Positions 27,237-36,588 of a stretch of DNA of 64,000 bases are shown one piece after another. Position 1 is the first letter of the stretch. The number at the start of each line of letters is the position of its first letter. The notes beneath the pieces were generated by a model, which had not been told where the DNA came from, did not search any database, and worked only from the letters and a program-made list of their open reading frames with translations. This stretch comes from Metabacillus crassostreae (GTDB lineage Bacteria; Bacillota; Bacilli; Bacillales; Bacillaceae). The stretch spans positions 1 to 64,000 of the forward strand of contig NZ_JAFBDU010000015.1 in the NCBI RefSeq assembly GCF_016908395.1. Direction: 5' to 3'. The translations under genes were made by a program, and so were the position numbers.

Positions 27237-29759
27237 TTATGCTATTCTTTTTCTCATGAAGAGGAAGAACAAGCCACTTAGTAAGAGTAAAAACCCTCCT
27301 AATAAGTACTGATAGTGCGTAGTAGCAGTTTCCGGTAGTTTTTGTCCGTCGTCCGTTACAGAGTGCTTCGTTAAGTCAACACTGGATAGTTTCTTTGGAG
27401 CTTCTGAGTCCTCAGGATCTTTTGGATCGACAGAGTTTTCTTGATCTTCAGGAGCTTCTGGGTTGACAGGTTTTTCAGGATCTTCTGGATCGACTGGACT
27501 TTCGGGATCCACAGGATTTTCTGGGTTGACAGGGCTTTCGGGATCTTCTGGATTTGGTGAAACTGGATCAGAAGTACCGATTTCTTTAATATGTGCAACA
27601 ACACTATTATTTTTATAAGTGACTGTTACCTCGTAATCATCTGCAGTTACATTATCGAATTTACCTTCCACCTTGTCAGCAGTCATTAAAGTAATATCCG
27701 TAGCCTTGTCTATTTCATAATTAGAAAGATCTAAATTCAGATCCCCACCATCAAGGTATACTAGTCCATCTACACTTAGTTGAGTTTGGTCATTATCCAT
27801 TGCAATATCTAGACTTCCAGCTTCCATTGTTAAGTTACCGTTTAAATTCAGAGGTTCTTCTACATTAACTAAAACTGTACCATTCTCTACATAAAGATCG
27901 CCTTCACCAAAAGCAGTTGCAGAAGTAGCTTCTAACGTTCCTCCTTGCAGTAATGTTCCTCCTGAATAACTATTACTTCCTGTCAATGTAAGTGTACCTG
28001 TCCCTTGCTTTGTAAGCATACCACTGCCAGTTATATCGTTTCTCCACCAATCATGGGCATTAAATCTTCCTTTTGAGGCGTCCATGTTCACTGTTACATT
28101 GTTTAAAAACGCACCATATCCATCAGATGCTGTTACTAAATCAATTCTTCCCCAACCATTTGATTCGTCTATTACAGGGTAGCCTGATTCAATTTCTGTG
28201 GTATACAATACTTCTCTACGTTGTTTATCAGTCAAATAAGGCTGACGAGTTTCCAATAAAACTTCAGCCCCTTTAGGTACTACCGGGTCTAAACCTTTTA
28301 CACCATTTTGAGGCAATCCGTATGTAAGTTTTTCTCGATAGAATGCTTTATTTGCCTCATGATCTTCCCATTTTTGTTCATCGTATGCACTTTCAAACGT
28401 ATAATCCTCTGTTACTGTATGTGCATATTCGTACAAGCTCATTCCTTTTGATGAAGCCAATTCACCGAATACTTCTCCAGCATTTTTATAAGCCTTATCC
28501 AATACCTCTTGGTTTTGTTCAAGGTTGTATGCGTAGGCAGTCATTGCAGTTGATTGTATTCTTGCTCCTATAACATCAAGTGGCGAGTGCATACCAGACA
28601 CTATTCTATTTTCTCCCATTTGAGCTGCTCTAGTTAAAAATTCAGCAAATCGTTCAGGTGTTGCGTATGCAAATCCGAATGTTGACAAATAAGCTGCACT
28701 TGTATGTCCACTTGGAAAAGCTCCGTCTTTACCTCGCCCGTCTTCCGCTTTTCTTTTTACATACTCTAATGCAGGAATGACTTTTACATTTGTTTCGTAT
28801 TGTTGGTAATGTCTTTCTCCCGTTTCTTTTTTGCCGCCTGAAGGTAATTCTTCTACTTTACTTTCACCACTACCAATTGTCGCCCATACAGGTAAACCAT
28901 TTTCATCAACAACTTCTTTCACTTCTCCATCTGAATTTATTCTGTAAGGCCTTGGAGATGAGAAAAAGTACTTAGAAGGATTTGAGGAAGAAGGATTTCT
29001 AAATCTAATTAAACTCACTAAATCCATCGCATCTGATAGTTTAGTCTCCTCCCATTGCCCCATTCCTTGACTCTGATCCTCAACAGTCGCTTCTTCCAAT
29101 ACTACATTCATGTCCTCTTTTGATCTAACAACACTTGTGATCGGTTTAACGATATCTACATAGGTGTTCGCTAAAGGCCCATAAGCTTCCATCATACTAT
29201 AGATCTTATCTCTTTGATCATCATAATAAGCCGCTAACGCCTCTTCATCCGTTCTGTTTTTAGTAACGTCTTCTACATATTTAATATTAGCTCTCCAAGT
29301 CTCTGAATCTCTAATTTCTTCGTTAGCATATGTTTTCTTATCCGCTACTACCTTTGTACTATCATTTTTATATCCATCAAAATAAACGGTAGGTCCGTCA
29401 CCATATTTAGCAACCTTACCATTTGCACCTGGTACAGTTAATGCTGTTCCGTCTCTCCAATCTGGTTGATTCAAAGACCAGACTTGATCAAAACCATCTA
29501 AAATACTAATAAAAGGATTAGTCGCAGCTATATTCTTTAAGTGCGAATCATTAGCATTTCCGCCGTGATCTACTGCTGATAATAGTTGCTCAGCTTCAGG
29601 AGGGTTTGTATTTATTTCTCCAGTAGTCCCTTGTGGCTTTGACGGCTTTGATTGCTCCTGACCAGAATCTTGGCTAGCAGCCAAAACTGGAAGGTCAAAA
29701 GAATTCATAGTTAGTACTGCAAGTAGTAGTAGTACCGATATTTTCTTCGTGAATTTCAT
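27237..29759 (-). CDS. secreted, wall-anchored PAP2-family acid phosphatase with PATR repeat
   Basis: 840 residues. A signal peptide ends near LPVLAASQ (about 29). The PAP2/acid phosphatase domain has all three motifs: K263-X6-R270P, P349SGH, and R385-X5-H391-X3-D395. About residues 575-620 hold an autotransporter-type PATR strand (GTGTLTLTGSNSYSGGTLLQ). A long repeat of Pro-Glu-Asn/Asp-Pro-Val/Glu units follows. The C-terminus is a sorting signal: LPETA, a hydrophobic stretch, then MRKRIA. It is probably a broad phosphomonoesterase held on the wall by a sortase of LPxTA specificity. The ATG at 29759 is preferred for ribosome-site spacing over one three codons earlier. It is related to the pseudogene at 17533. 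Confidence 0.88.
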   Translation of the reverse strand: MKFTKKISVLLLLAVLTMNSFDLPVLAASQDSGQEQSKPSKPQGTTGEINTNPPEAEQLLSAVDHGGNANDSHLKNIAATNPFISILDGFDQVWSLNQPDWRDGTALTVPGANGKVAKYGDGPTVYFDGYKNDSTKVVADKKTYANEEIRDSETWRANIKYVEDVTKNRTDEEALAAYYDDQRDKIYSMMEAYGPLANTYVDIVKPITSVVRSKEDMNVVLEEATVEDQSQGMGQWEETKLSDAMDLVSLIRFRNPSSSNPSKYFFSSPRPYRINSDGEVKEVVDENGLPVWATIGSGESKVEELPSGGKKETGERHYQQYETNVKVIPALEYVKRKAEDGRGKDGAFPSGHTSAAYLSTFGFAYATPERFAEFLTRAAQMGENRIVSGMHSPLDVIGARIQSTAMTAYAYNLEQNQEVLDKAYKNAGEVFGELASSKGMSLYEYAHTVTEDYTFESAYDEQKWEDHEANKAFYREKLTYGLPQNGVKGLDPVVPKGAEVLLETRQPYLTDKQRREVLYTTEIESGYPVIDESNGWGRIDLVTASDGYGAFLNNVTVNMDASKGRFNAHDWWRNDITGSGMLTKQGTGTLTLTGSNSYSGGTLLQGGTLEATSATAFGEGDLYVENGTVLVNVEEPLNLNGNLTMEAGSLDIAMDNDQTQLSVDGLVYLDGGDLNLDLSNYEIDKATDITLMTADKVEGKFDNVTADDYEVTVTYKNNSVVAHIKEIGTSDPVSPNPEDPESPVNPENPVDPESPVDPEDPEKPVNPEAPEDQENSVDPKDPEDSEAPKKLSSVDLTKHSVTDDGQKLPETATTHYQYLLGGFLLLLSGLFFLFMRKRIA

Positions 29760-29965
29760 ACCTGTCATTTCTCCTTTTCTATTATAATTTTAAACTGCAA
29801 ATTCCACTTTAAGGTATGTTTGTTAAATTAATGTAGGGAAACTGTTGAAATTTGGTGAATTTTATGTAAAGGTAAGGAGAATTATTACGAAAATTAGCAA
29901 ATTTTTTGGTTTGATATGCTATCAATGAAATGCTATAAATTTTGTTTCTTATTACTTAAGCACAA

Positions 29966-30007
29966 GAAAAAGACTTCTCAAAAGTTTAAAAACTAGATGA
30001 GAAGTCT
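29966..30007 (-). terminator. terminator hairpin next to att copy A
   Basis: Stem AGACTTCTCA/TGAGAAGTCT (29971-29980 with 29998-30007) is followed on the minus strand by TTTTTCTTG. Comparable AGAAG(C/T)CTC hairpins flank the other att copies at 45880-45915 and 47161-47205. Confidence 0.7.
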
Positions 30008-30022
30008 CAAATTTAAACATTA

Positions 30023-30153
30023 TTTTGTTAGCAAAATCCTTTAATTTCCTTATATCAAGGGTTTGAGGGCATGATTACATCATGCCGCCTGTAAGCTCTG
30101 AGAGTTTAATATCGTTGACAAGAGATGTAAAAAGCGCGGTAAAACAACGTTTT
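30023..30153 (-). repeat. att-like repeat copy A (groEL 3'-end core plus arms)
   Basis: The core ATTACATCATGCCGCC (30074-30089; 17 bp identical to groEL with the preceding G) equals the reverse complement of the last codons of groEL. Left of it is a GTTAGCAAAA arm (30026-30037) and the CAAGGGTTTGAGGGC flank. Right of it are a GAGAGTTTAATATCGTTGAC flank and GCGGTAAAACAACGTTT, both shared in related form with copies C and D. It marks the low-coordinate edge of the lanthipeptide unit. Confidence 0.75.
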
Positions 30154-30389
30154 AAAAATTATTTATTGCAACATCTTCATTCAGACCTAATCTTAAAATA
30201 ACTTGCTCTTCCACTATTTCTTGAAGTAATTGTCGAAAATAGTATCTTAGGGTTTTCAACCTCCCTATAAGAATAGTAATTTATGTAATTATATCTTTAT
30301 AATCTTCTACTTCTTGTTTATATTTCCCCAAACTATTCCAGTAATATCAATAAAGGCAATGATAACAATGAAAGTCGCAGACCAAAAAA

Positions 30390-30420
30390 TAACAAATAAG
30401 CATCCCTTATAATGGGATGC
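30390..30420 (-). terminator. putative terminator after agrA
   Basis: Stem GCATCCC/GGGATGC (30400-30406 with 30414-30420) is followed on the minus strand by TTATTTGTTATTTTTT, about 140 bp after the agrA stop. The region 30154-30562 otherwise shows no gene. Confidence 0.5.
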
Positions 30421-30562
30421 TCGATATTAATACCTTCAATGTGAACGAACATTTTATTTTAAGAGCCTCTCTCTTCCTTAACAAGACTAATATATAAAAA
30501 ATTATAATGCTTATGTATGTTATCAGTTGGCCTCATCAACAAATCTCCATAAATATATCCAT

Positions 30563-31282
30563 TCACTTTAATAGACCTTTAATCAGCCGGGCTGATGCAT
30601 AGCAAACTTCCCCATTATCTAAAAAAATGACTCTTTCTTTTGAATCGATGTTTTGAATCTTGCTTTTATTTACAATAAAAGATTTGTGACAGCGATAAAA
30701 ATCCGAATGTAAATCTTCATAATTTTTTAAGCGACCGTAAAATTCGATATGTTCATTTTCTAAGTGCAAGATAATTTTATGTGAATCTGGCGAAGCTTCG
30801 AAAAAATATATATTCTGAAAATCAATATTTTGAATACGCCCATTCGTTTTGATTTGTAATTTTTGAATAGTATCTTGTTCGCCTATCTTCAAATAACGTC
30901 GATGCGCTTCTTTTAATGTAGACAAAAGCTTCTCTTTTAAAATATCTGGATTGTCTTTAATAATAAAATCTAATGCTGCCAGCTTATAAATAAATGTAAG
31001 ATAACTCATTTCTGCATGTGTTGTAATAAACACCATGCTGGCAATAGGATCAGTCTCTCTAATCTGGCTTCCTAATGCGATGCCTGTCATTTCATGATTT
31101 AAGTCTATATCTAAAAAGTAACAATCAGCTTTTCCACTCTTTAAAAATGAAAGGACATCATCAGGGTTGTTTGTAGCAAGAACAACTTCCATCCCGTTAT
31201 CTTCCATCATTGCATAGTTTTCGATTGTTTTTTTTACTCTTTCTAATTGAACTAAATCATCTTCACAAATAACAATGTCCAT
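30563..31282 (-). CDS. agrA: AgrA-like LytTR response regulator
   Basis: A 239-residue quorum-sensing regulator. The receiver has CEDD at residues 6-9, phosphoacceptor Asp58 (YFLDIDL), a TTHAE segment and Lys in IIKD. The C-terminal LytTR DNA-binding domain runs from about 135 (IQNIDFQNIYFFEASPDSHK, FYGRLKNYE, YRCHKSFIVNKSKI). The start at 31282 follows the agrC stop by one base; an upstream in-frame start lies inside agrC. Its expected target is the direct-repeat box at 33474-33503 in front of agrB. Confidence 0.9.
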   Translation of the reverse strand: MDIVICEDDLVQLERVKKTIENYAMMEDNGMEVVLATNNPDDVLSFLKSGKADCYFLDIDLNHEMTGIALGSQIRETDPIASMVFITTHAEMSYLTFIYKLAALDFIIKDNPDILKEKLLSTLKEAHRRYLKIGEQDTIQKLQIKTNGRIQNIDFQNIYFFEASPDSHKIILHLENEHIEFYGRLKNYEDLHSDFYRCHKSFIVNKSKIQNIDSKERVIFLDNGEVCYASARLIKGLLK

Positions 31283-31283
31283 C

Positions 31284-32588
31284 TTACCTACACCTTTCAA
31301 AAGCGATTTCTTGAATGAATTGAGGAGAACTAATTTTCGTATTCAAACGAACATTTTTCAATTCATTTTTCATCTGAAGTAAATTAGCTAATCCTAGTCC
31401 TCGATTTTCCCCTTTTGTAGAGAAACCTTCTTGGTAGATTTCATGTACCTTTATATTTGTTTTCTCATCAAAAGTGTTTGTAACAACGAATAAGACCTCT
31501 TCATTCATCTTAATAAATGCTATACGTACTTCGCCATTTTCAATTTCTCGTGCAGCTTCAATTGCATTATCCAACAGAATACCGATCATTCGGTTTAAGA
31601 TGATTGGATCTACTGAAATATCCGTAATTTCCTCCACAATCTCAAGATAAAACGGTACACGATGAGATTGTGCCTGTAAAATTTTCGTTGTTAATAATCC
31701 TTTTAAACTATTTATTTTCATGTTTTTTAGTTTCATCATAGCTTGCTGGTTTAGCTGTTCCTGATGGTTTGCTTCTAAAATATGATCGTAAAAGTATGTA
31801 TGTAAACCATCGAAATCCTTGTCATCAATAAATGTACGTAAAGAAGATAAAATATTGACGTAATCATGTTTAAATTTGCGCATATCCTGATTAATTTGTT
31901 CAAGCGATGCAACATAGGATTCGAAATTCCTCATTTCTTGTTCACGTTGCTTCATTTTAAATTGTTTAAATGCTAAATATGAAAGTACAACTATACTAAT
32001 CGCTAGTAGTACAAAGTAAACTAGGAAAAGTGCTAGATTATTTTGCACGCTCTCATAGAAATTATCATAATCAATTGCCATGATATTGATGTAAATAAAG
32101 ACTACTGTTGCAATACCCAATAAAAGAAAGATATAAGAAACATAGTTATTAAATACCCAGTGACTAATTAAATATTTCATTATTTGTTTGTAGCAAAAAG
32201 CGAACGTAATAGCAAATACTATTAAAAGTAATAGATAGCCTATAAAAACTATCTCCTGATTTCCTATGTCATGAAGTAAACGAAAAGCTATTATATAAGA
32301 TAGATTATCGCTGATTACTAAAAGAATGAGCGACATAAGCATATGAAAAAAGAATCCAATTATTTTTGTTTTTAGGTAGATCATAATGGCTAAAATGATT
32401 ACTAAATAAAATACGGATGTTGAACCAATAAATTGAAATAATATACATATTGGTAAAAATATAACAAAGATAATAGTTAAGAGTTCTTTTTTTGACCACT
32501 TCAAGTCTAATACATATGTGTAGAAATATAATAATAATGGCATCTGAATAATGACTGTTAATAGAGAGTGAATCGTTAATAAATCCAT
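31284..32588 (-). CDS. agrC: AgrC-like sensor histidine kinase
   Basis: 434 residues: six to seven membrane helices (to about 205), a coiled dimerisation helix with His241 in RKFKHDYVNILSSL, and a GHKL ATPase with LLDNAIEAAREIENG and GLGLANLLQMK. This is the AgrC architecture for sensing cyclic peptides. It lies between agrD (53 bp upstream) and agrA (1-bp gap). The ligand should be the thiolactone peptide made from the AgrD encoded upstream. Confidence 0.9.
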   Translation of the reverse strand: MDLLTIHSLLTVIIQMPLLLYFYTYVLDLKWSKKELLTIIFVIFLPICILFQFIGSTSVFYLVIILAIMIYLKTKIIGFFFHMLMSLILLVISDNLSYIIAFRLLHDIGNQEIVFIGYLLLLIVFAITFAFCYKQIMKYLISHWVFNNYVSYIFLLLGIATVVFIYINIMAIDYDNFYESVQNNLALFLVYFVLLAISIVVLSYLAFKQFKMKQREQEMRNFESYVASLEQINQDMRKFKHDYVNILSSLRTFIDDKDFDGLHTYFYDHILEANHQEQLNQQAMMKLKNMKINSLKGLLTTKILQAQSHRVPFYLEIVEEITDISVDPIILNRMIGILLDNAIEAAREIENGEVRIAFIKMNEEVLFVVTNTFDEKTNIKVHEIYQEGFSTKGENRGLGLANLLQMKNELKNVRLNTKISSPQFIQEIAFERCR

Positions 32589-32641
32589 TCTGCACTTCCT
32601 TTAACAATTTTTACTATAACCATTATATACCAGATCCCTAT

Positions 32642-32791
32642 TTAAAGTTCAATATTTTTTAATTCTTCTGGCAACTCTATTTCATCAAATAATCCAAGAC
32701 ACATTATATTAACGCTGCTCTCTGCAATTCCAATAAATGCTGCTGCACTCATAATAGCTAAGTGTTTAAACCCTTTTAAATATTTTAACAT
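32642..32791 (-). CDS. agrD: AgrD-like autoinducing peptide precursor (49 aa)
   Basis: A short gene between agrB and agrC with GGAGG upstream of its ATG. It has the three AgrD parts: an amphipathic N-terminal helix (MLKYLKGFKHLAIMSAAAFI), a central signal region (AESSVNIMCLGLF), and an acidic C-terminal recognition tail (DEIELPEELKNIEL). Cys31 and four following residues would give a five-membered CLGLF thiolactone ring with an N-terminal exocyclic tail. The start overlaps the end of agrB by 7 nt. The exact mature N-terminus cannot be read from sequence. Confidence 0.88.
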   Translation of the reverse strand: MLKYLKGFKHLAIMSAAAFIGIAESSVNIMCLGLFDEIELPEELKNIEL

Positions 32792-33360
32792 TTGATTTCC
32801 TCCTTTGTATTTAACCAAGAATATATAATAATAAATGTTTCAAGTAACATTCCACCAACTATAAATTTTGAAATGGTTAGGGGAAGTACTATAATTGCTA
32901 TCATCGTTAGTAAGAACCTTTTATACATTTTCTTTCTTAAATAACTAAAATGCCTAACACTTCTTATTTTATTTTTCTGTGAACTAATCGGTGCCAATAA
33001 TGAAAGCACTCCTATACAAGCAAAAAATATAATCCAAATAGAATTTAGTGAGAACTCCACTATGTTAAAGATATGTGTAAAACCGAGGAATAGAATTGTA
33101 CTTGCTACCAAGCAGGTTTTAAAAGAAGTACCATGTAACCCAAAAGCTACTTGTCGGAAATAGAAAAAACCTATATGGACTAAAGCTAATTGCCATGCTA
33201 CCCCAAGAATAAGGGCAAGTGTATAAATAATAGCAACCTTCTTGAAATCCATCATAAAAATACGAAATCCATGAATCAATTTGATTTCTTCAAGTTCTGA
33301 AAAATTCCGATATTTTCTGTAATGGTTTAATAATGCCTGTTCCTTTAAAGTGTAGACCAT
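32785..33360 (-). CDS. agrB: AgrB-like peptide-processing membrane protease
   Basis: A 191-residue membrane endopeptidase that cleaves and cyclises AgrD. The catalytic pair is His76 and Cys83 (FGLHGTSFKTCLV), nearly the same positions as in staphylococcal AgrB. About five to six hydrophobic segments follow the amphipathic N-terminus. It is the first gene of the agr operon, with AGGAGGG before the ATG and a LytTR box about 115 bp upstream. Confidence 0.92.
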   Translation of the reverse strand: MVYTLKEQALLNHYRKYRNFSELEEIKLIHGFRIFMMDFKKVAIIYTLALILGVAWQLALVHIGFFYFRQVAFGLHGTSFKTCLVASTILFLGFTHIFNIVEFSLNSIWIIFFACIGVLSLLAPISSQKNKIRSVRHFSYLRKKMYKRFLLTMIAIIVLPLTISKFIVGGMLLETFIIIYSWLNTKEEIKC

Positions 33361-33473
33361 TTTATTCCCTCCTTTTCTATCTTTATTTTAATAAATATGA
33401 TACTAGTATTGATATTTATCCCATATAAACCTACTTTTCTATAATATACGTACCAACTTATAGATTTTTATTA

Positions 33474-33503
33474 CTTAAACGTAGACTTTTTCCCCTCAAA
33501 CGT
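33474..33503 (-). promoter_or_regulatory. AgrA/LytTR direct-repeat box upstream of agrB
   Basis: On the minus strand ACGTTTGAG, exactly 12 bases, then ACGTTTAAG. This is the 9-N12-9 direct repeat (21-bp period) bound by LytTR regulators. It lies about 115 bp upstream of agrB, so the system should be autoinduced. Confidence 0.75.
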
Positions 33504-33532
33504 AAAAAGCCTTGGAAGTTAATCCAAGGCTT
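33503..33532 (-). terminator. terminator overlapping the end of lanM
   Basis: A 10-bp stem (33507-33516 with 33523-33532, AAGCCTTGGA/TCCAAGGCTT) is followed on the minus strand by TTTTTACG. The lanM stop codon (33519-33521) lies in its loop, and the AgrA box begins right after it. Confidence 0.8.
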
Positions 33533-36500
33533 CATCTAACCCTAATGTTAAAATGGAAGGTATCTCTTTTGGGTTATTAACTCTTAACAATTGATATCCA
33601 ATCCCTGCCAAACCATTAAACAAACCTTTTGCTTCAAAATCACATACGTTCTCTACCCCATAATCAGATTTTGTAATAATAGATTCTAAAATTTCATTTG
33701 CCAAAGAAACTGCTTTATCTTTATATCGATCATTATTTAACTTTTGACTAGCTAGTAAGTATAATTCAACATCTCCTAAATTCCCATCTTTTAACGAATT
33801 GTTTTGCTTTTTTTCTTGTTTTTCTAACACGGTAAATGCTTCTTGAATAACTAAAGAATATTTCTCTTTATCATTTAGTAAATGACTAATCCCAATTCCT
33901 GTTGTTCCATGTGTCCATGAATGCTTATACTGAGGGTTTTCAACCCTTACATCTCTCCAGCCTTTTCCTTGAACAAATAATTCTTTTTCATAATCTAAAG
34001 CATCTAAGGAGATTTCCATTAAATGTTGATCATTCAAGGCCTTTCCTGCTGCATATAATGCTAATCCGATTCCGGAAGCACCGTGTGACAAACCTCCTAA
34101 TCTTGTATTTGTATGTCTATTAACCCATACCCTAGTTCCCTTTCTACTAGTTGAATTGGATAATAGGTGTTGAACATATGCATGAATAATATCTTTATAA
34201 ATCTCCTCTTTCGTCTCCTTATACAAAGTGGCTGCCAAGCATATAATCCCTGCTGAACCACCTAAGAAATCTAATTCTTTATCATTGCTTATTTCATGAA
34301 GCAATTTTGATTGAATTTTTTTTATCTGATTATCATATCTTGATTCAGGAGCAATCTCCTGCATTTTATGAAGTGTATACAATAATGAACATTCCCCAAA
34401 AAATGCTGAAACTAATCCTTGAGGTTGTTTAAATGTTTGGTAGGCTGACTCCATTGCTGCTTGAGCTGTAGCCCTATACTTCTCCTGCTTTGTTTCTTTA
34501 TATAGTTGCGTAAAGAATAAAGCTATTCCTGCCAACCCATCATATAAATTTATACTCATCGGCGTGACATTCCAAGTATTTTCATGACTTTGAATAGTTA
34601 GCCATGATACTGTTTTTTGATCATCAGACCATGTTGCTTCATCAATCAAGTAATCTCCAATTTGACATGCGAAATCTTTTAATGAAGTCACTTGATGACT
34701 AGGAAACAGCTTATTTTCTAACTCTTTAGAAGCCTTGACATCTTGTAGATTTACTCCTATAGCTAATATTAGCCATCTTTTTTGATCTTGAATTTCTTTT
34801 TCAGATAAGTTATTAATTTTTTCTGTTACTATTTCTAGACCGGTTTTTTGAAAGAAATCAGGAATGCTCTTATGATGACTTATATATAGCTTTTTACTAT
34901 CAACAGTTGTATAGAAGTATGGAATATCCCTTTGTAATAAGTCCTTCAACTCATGCGGTATTACTCGCTTATCTTTAAATGGATAAAACCATAATCGCTC
35001 AAATAATTGTTCTAATGCTACTTGTTTTGTTGAATAATCAGGATGTGTTGCCTCCATTAAGAAATTTGCATATTGTTGTGTAGCTCTTAAAATAATTCTA
35101 ACTTTGCTTTTTGCAAAGCTTTGAATTGGACCTTCAATCAGTTCCTTCTTAAATTTTAAAATGAATCGCATCATTTGTTCATATCCATCAATAATGTGAG
35201 ATAAATAAGCTTGTGTATCCACTTTTTGACCATTTAAATAGGGAATGTTTTTCGCTCCTGTAGTAAAACCTTCTTTCATCTTAAAGACCATATCATCTGT
35301 GTTTGCTTGATCTATTTGTAATACTGGAAATGGTAATTTTTGAACTTCCCCATTTAAAGCACTTAAATCAATGCCTCTCCCATCCGCATTTTGGAATAAT
35401 GACTGAGGCAGTAGCCCTGTTCCTATTACCGATTTACTTTGAGCATATTTCAACTTGATTTCAGCACTATCTGGAAAATCTAATTCTGGATATTGGTGAA
35501 AAATAGTTTCTAAATCTATTAAATATGGATATTCTCCATTCGCAATGATATTTTCATAATGCATATCTGCTCCATTAATCATATGCATTAGTCCTACCAG
35601 CTGTCCAAAGCGTGTATAGTATCTTGTAACTTCTTCTTCTGATTCACATGGTTTTTGAATAATACATTCTTCAAATCCATATTCGTCATAGTCTAATACT
35701 GTATACGTTGGTAAGCTAATAGTAGCATTCTGTTGGTTAATCCATAATATTAACTCATTATATTTTCCGACAATTTCCAATGATTTTGGTTTGTACATAA
35801 TAGACTTTTCATTGGAATAATTTAGCTTTGCTACAGTTTGCCCTTTTTGATGGGTATCTCCTAATCCAATGCTGATATTTAGTAATTTCGCTCCCTTTAA
35901 ATCAAACTTGTGATCCAGATCCAGCCAGTTATCATTTAATCTGTTAAATAAAGTTGTGATATTATGAATGAAAAACTCTGTACGTTCTAAGCAAGCTCTT
36001 TTTAACAAAGGATACTCATCATAGAATCTATGTAAGCAATCTATATTTCTAGCATGGTTTCTAATAAATGATTCAAATCTTTCCCCAGGTGTTTCACCTT
36101 TTAGAGTTTCTCGCAATTTCTCAATTTGTAATTCTAATGTTACTGTTTTAGAAACGAGTCCAACCAACTCAGTAGCAATAGCATCAGCTAGAGATTGTTT
36201 AATCTTGTTCCATCCGTATCGCTCATTAAGCTTTTGGGTTAGTTGAATTTCTGTTTCAATCTTTTTAATTGCATATAGGGTGAATGGGTAAATAAACTCC
36301 ACTAAAGTTGGCTGTTCTAATTTTTGTTGCATTTGACTATATAGCTTCATTCCTTCATCTATTATATTTACATCCCAATTCTGATTAAGGTATCTACTAA
36401 ATTCATTAGTGAAATCACTAATATTATCAATCAAAGGTTTGTCTTTATTATTTTCAGATACTTGTAAGCTATTCTTTTCTTTCATTTGCTTTAACAACAT
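33519..36500 (-). CDS. lanM: class II lanthipeptide synthetase LanM with a zinc-less cyclase domain
   Basis: A 993-residue bifunctional enzyme that should dehydrate Ser/Thr in LanA and form (methyl)lanthionine. The dehydratase half (to about 600) has intact landmarks: GLGDTHQKGQTVAKL, MYKPKS, DMHYENIIANGEYPYLIDLE. The C-terminal LanC-like half (about 660-980) keeps the catalytic-type His806 (LSHGASGIG). The zinc ligands are missing: the usual SWCHG reads SWTHG (Thr863) and the usual LCHGNLGN reads LKDGNLGD (Lys904, Asp905). I start at the ATG at 36500 with AAAGAGAG upstream; a GTG lies three codons earlier. It follows the seven lanA genes and ends in a terminator. Confidence 0.93.
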   Translation of the reverse strand: MLLKQMKEKNSLQVSENNKDKPLIDNISDFTNEFSRYLNQNWDVNIIDEGMKLYSQMQQKLEQPTLVEFIYPFTLYAIKKIETEIQLTQKLNERYGWNKIKQSLADAIATELVGLVSKTVTLELQIEKLRETLKGETPGERFESFIRNHARNIDCLHRFYDEYPLLKRACLERTEFFIHNITTLFNRLNDNWLDLDHKFDLKGAKLLNISIGLGDTHQKGQTVAKLNYSNEKSIMYKPKSLEIVGKYNELILWINQQNATISLPTYTVLDYDEYGFEECIIQKPCESEEEVTRYYTRFGQLVGLMHMINGADMHYENIIANGEYPYLIDLETIFHQYPELDFPDSAEIKLKYAQSKSVIGTGLLPQSLFQNADGRGIDLSALNGEVQKLPFPVLQIDQANTDDMVFKMKEGFTTGAKNIPYLNGQKVDTQAYLSHIIDGYEQMMRFILKFKKELIEGPIQSFAKSKVRIILRATQQYANFLMEATHPDYSTKQVALEQLFERLWFYPFKDKRVIPHELKDLLQRDIPYFYTTVDSKKLYISHHKSIPDFFQKTGLEIVTEKINNLSEKEIQDQKRWLILAIGVNLQDVKASKELENKLFPSHQVTSLKDFACQIGDYLIDEATWSDDQKTVSWLTIQSHENTWNVTPMSINLYDGLAGIALFFTQLYKETKQEKYRATAQAAMESAYQTFKQPQGLVSAFFGECSLLYTLHKMQEIAPESRYDNQIKKIQSKLLHEISNDKELDFLGGSAGIICLAATLYKETKEEIYKDIIHAYVQHLLSNSTSRKGTRVWVNRHTNTRLGGLSHGASGIGLALYAAGKALNDQHLMEISLDALDYEKELFVQGKGWRDVRVENPQYKHSWTHGTTGIGISHLLNDKEKYSLVIQEAFTVLEKQEKKQNNSLKDGNLGDVELYLLASQKLNNDRYKDKAVSLANEILESIITKSDYGVENVCDFEAKGLFNGLAGIGYQLLRVNNPKEIPSILTLGLDEALD

Positions 36501-36588
36501 TGCATTCACTCTCTTTCATAATTTCATTAAATAATCACGAACTACTTATCTATTTATAAAAGTAGGTCCTGATTATTTTTGAAATAGA

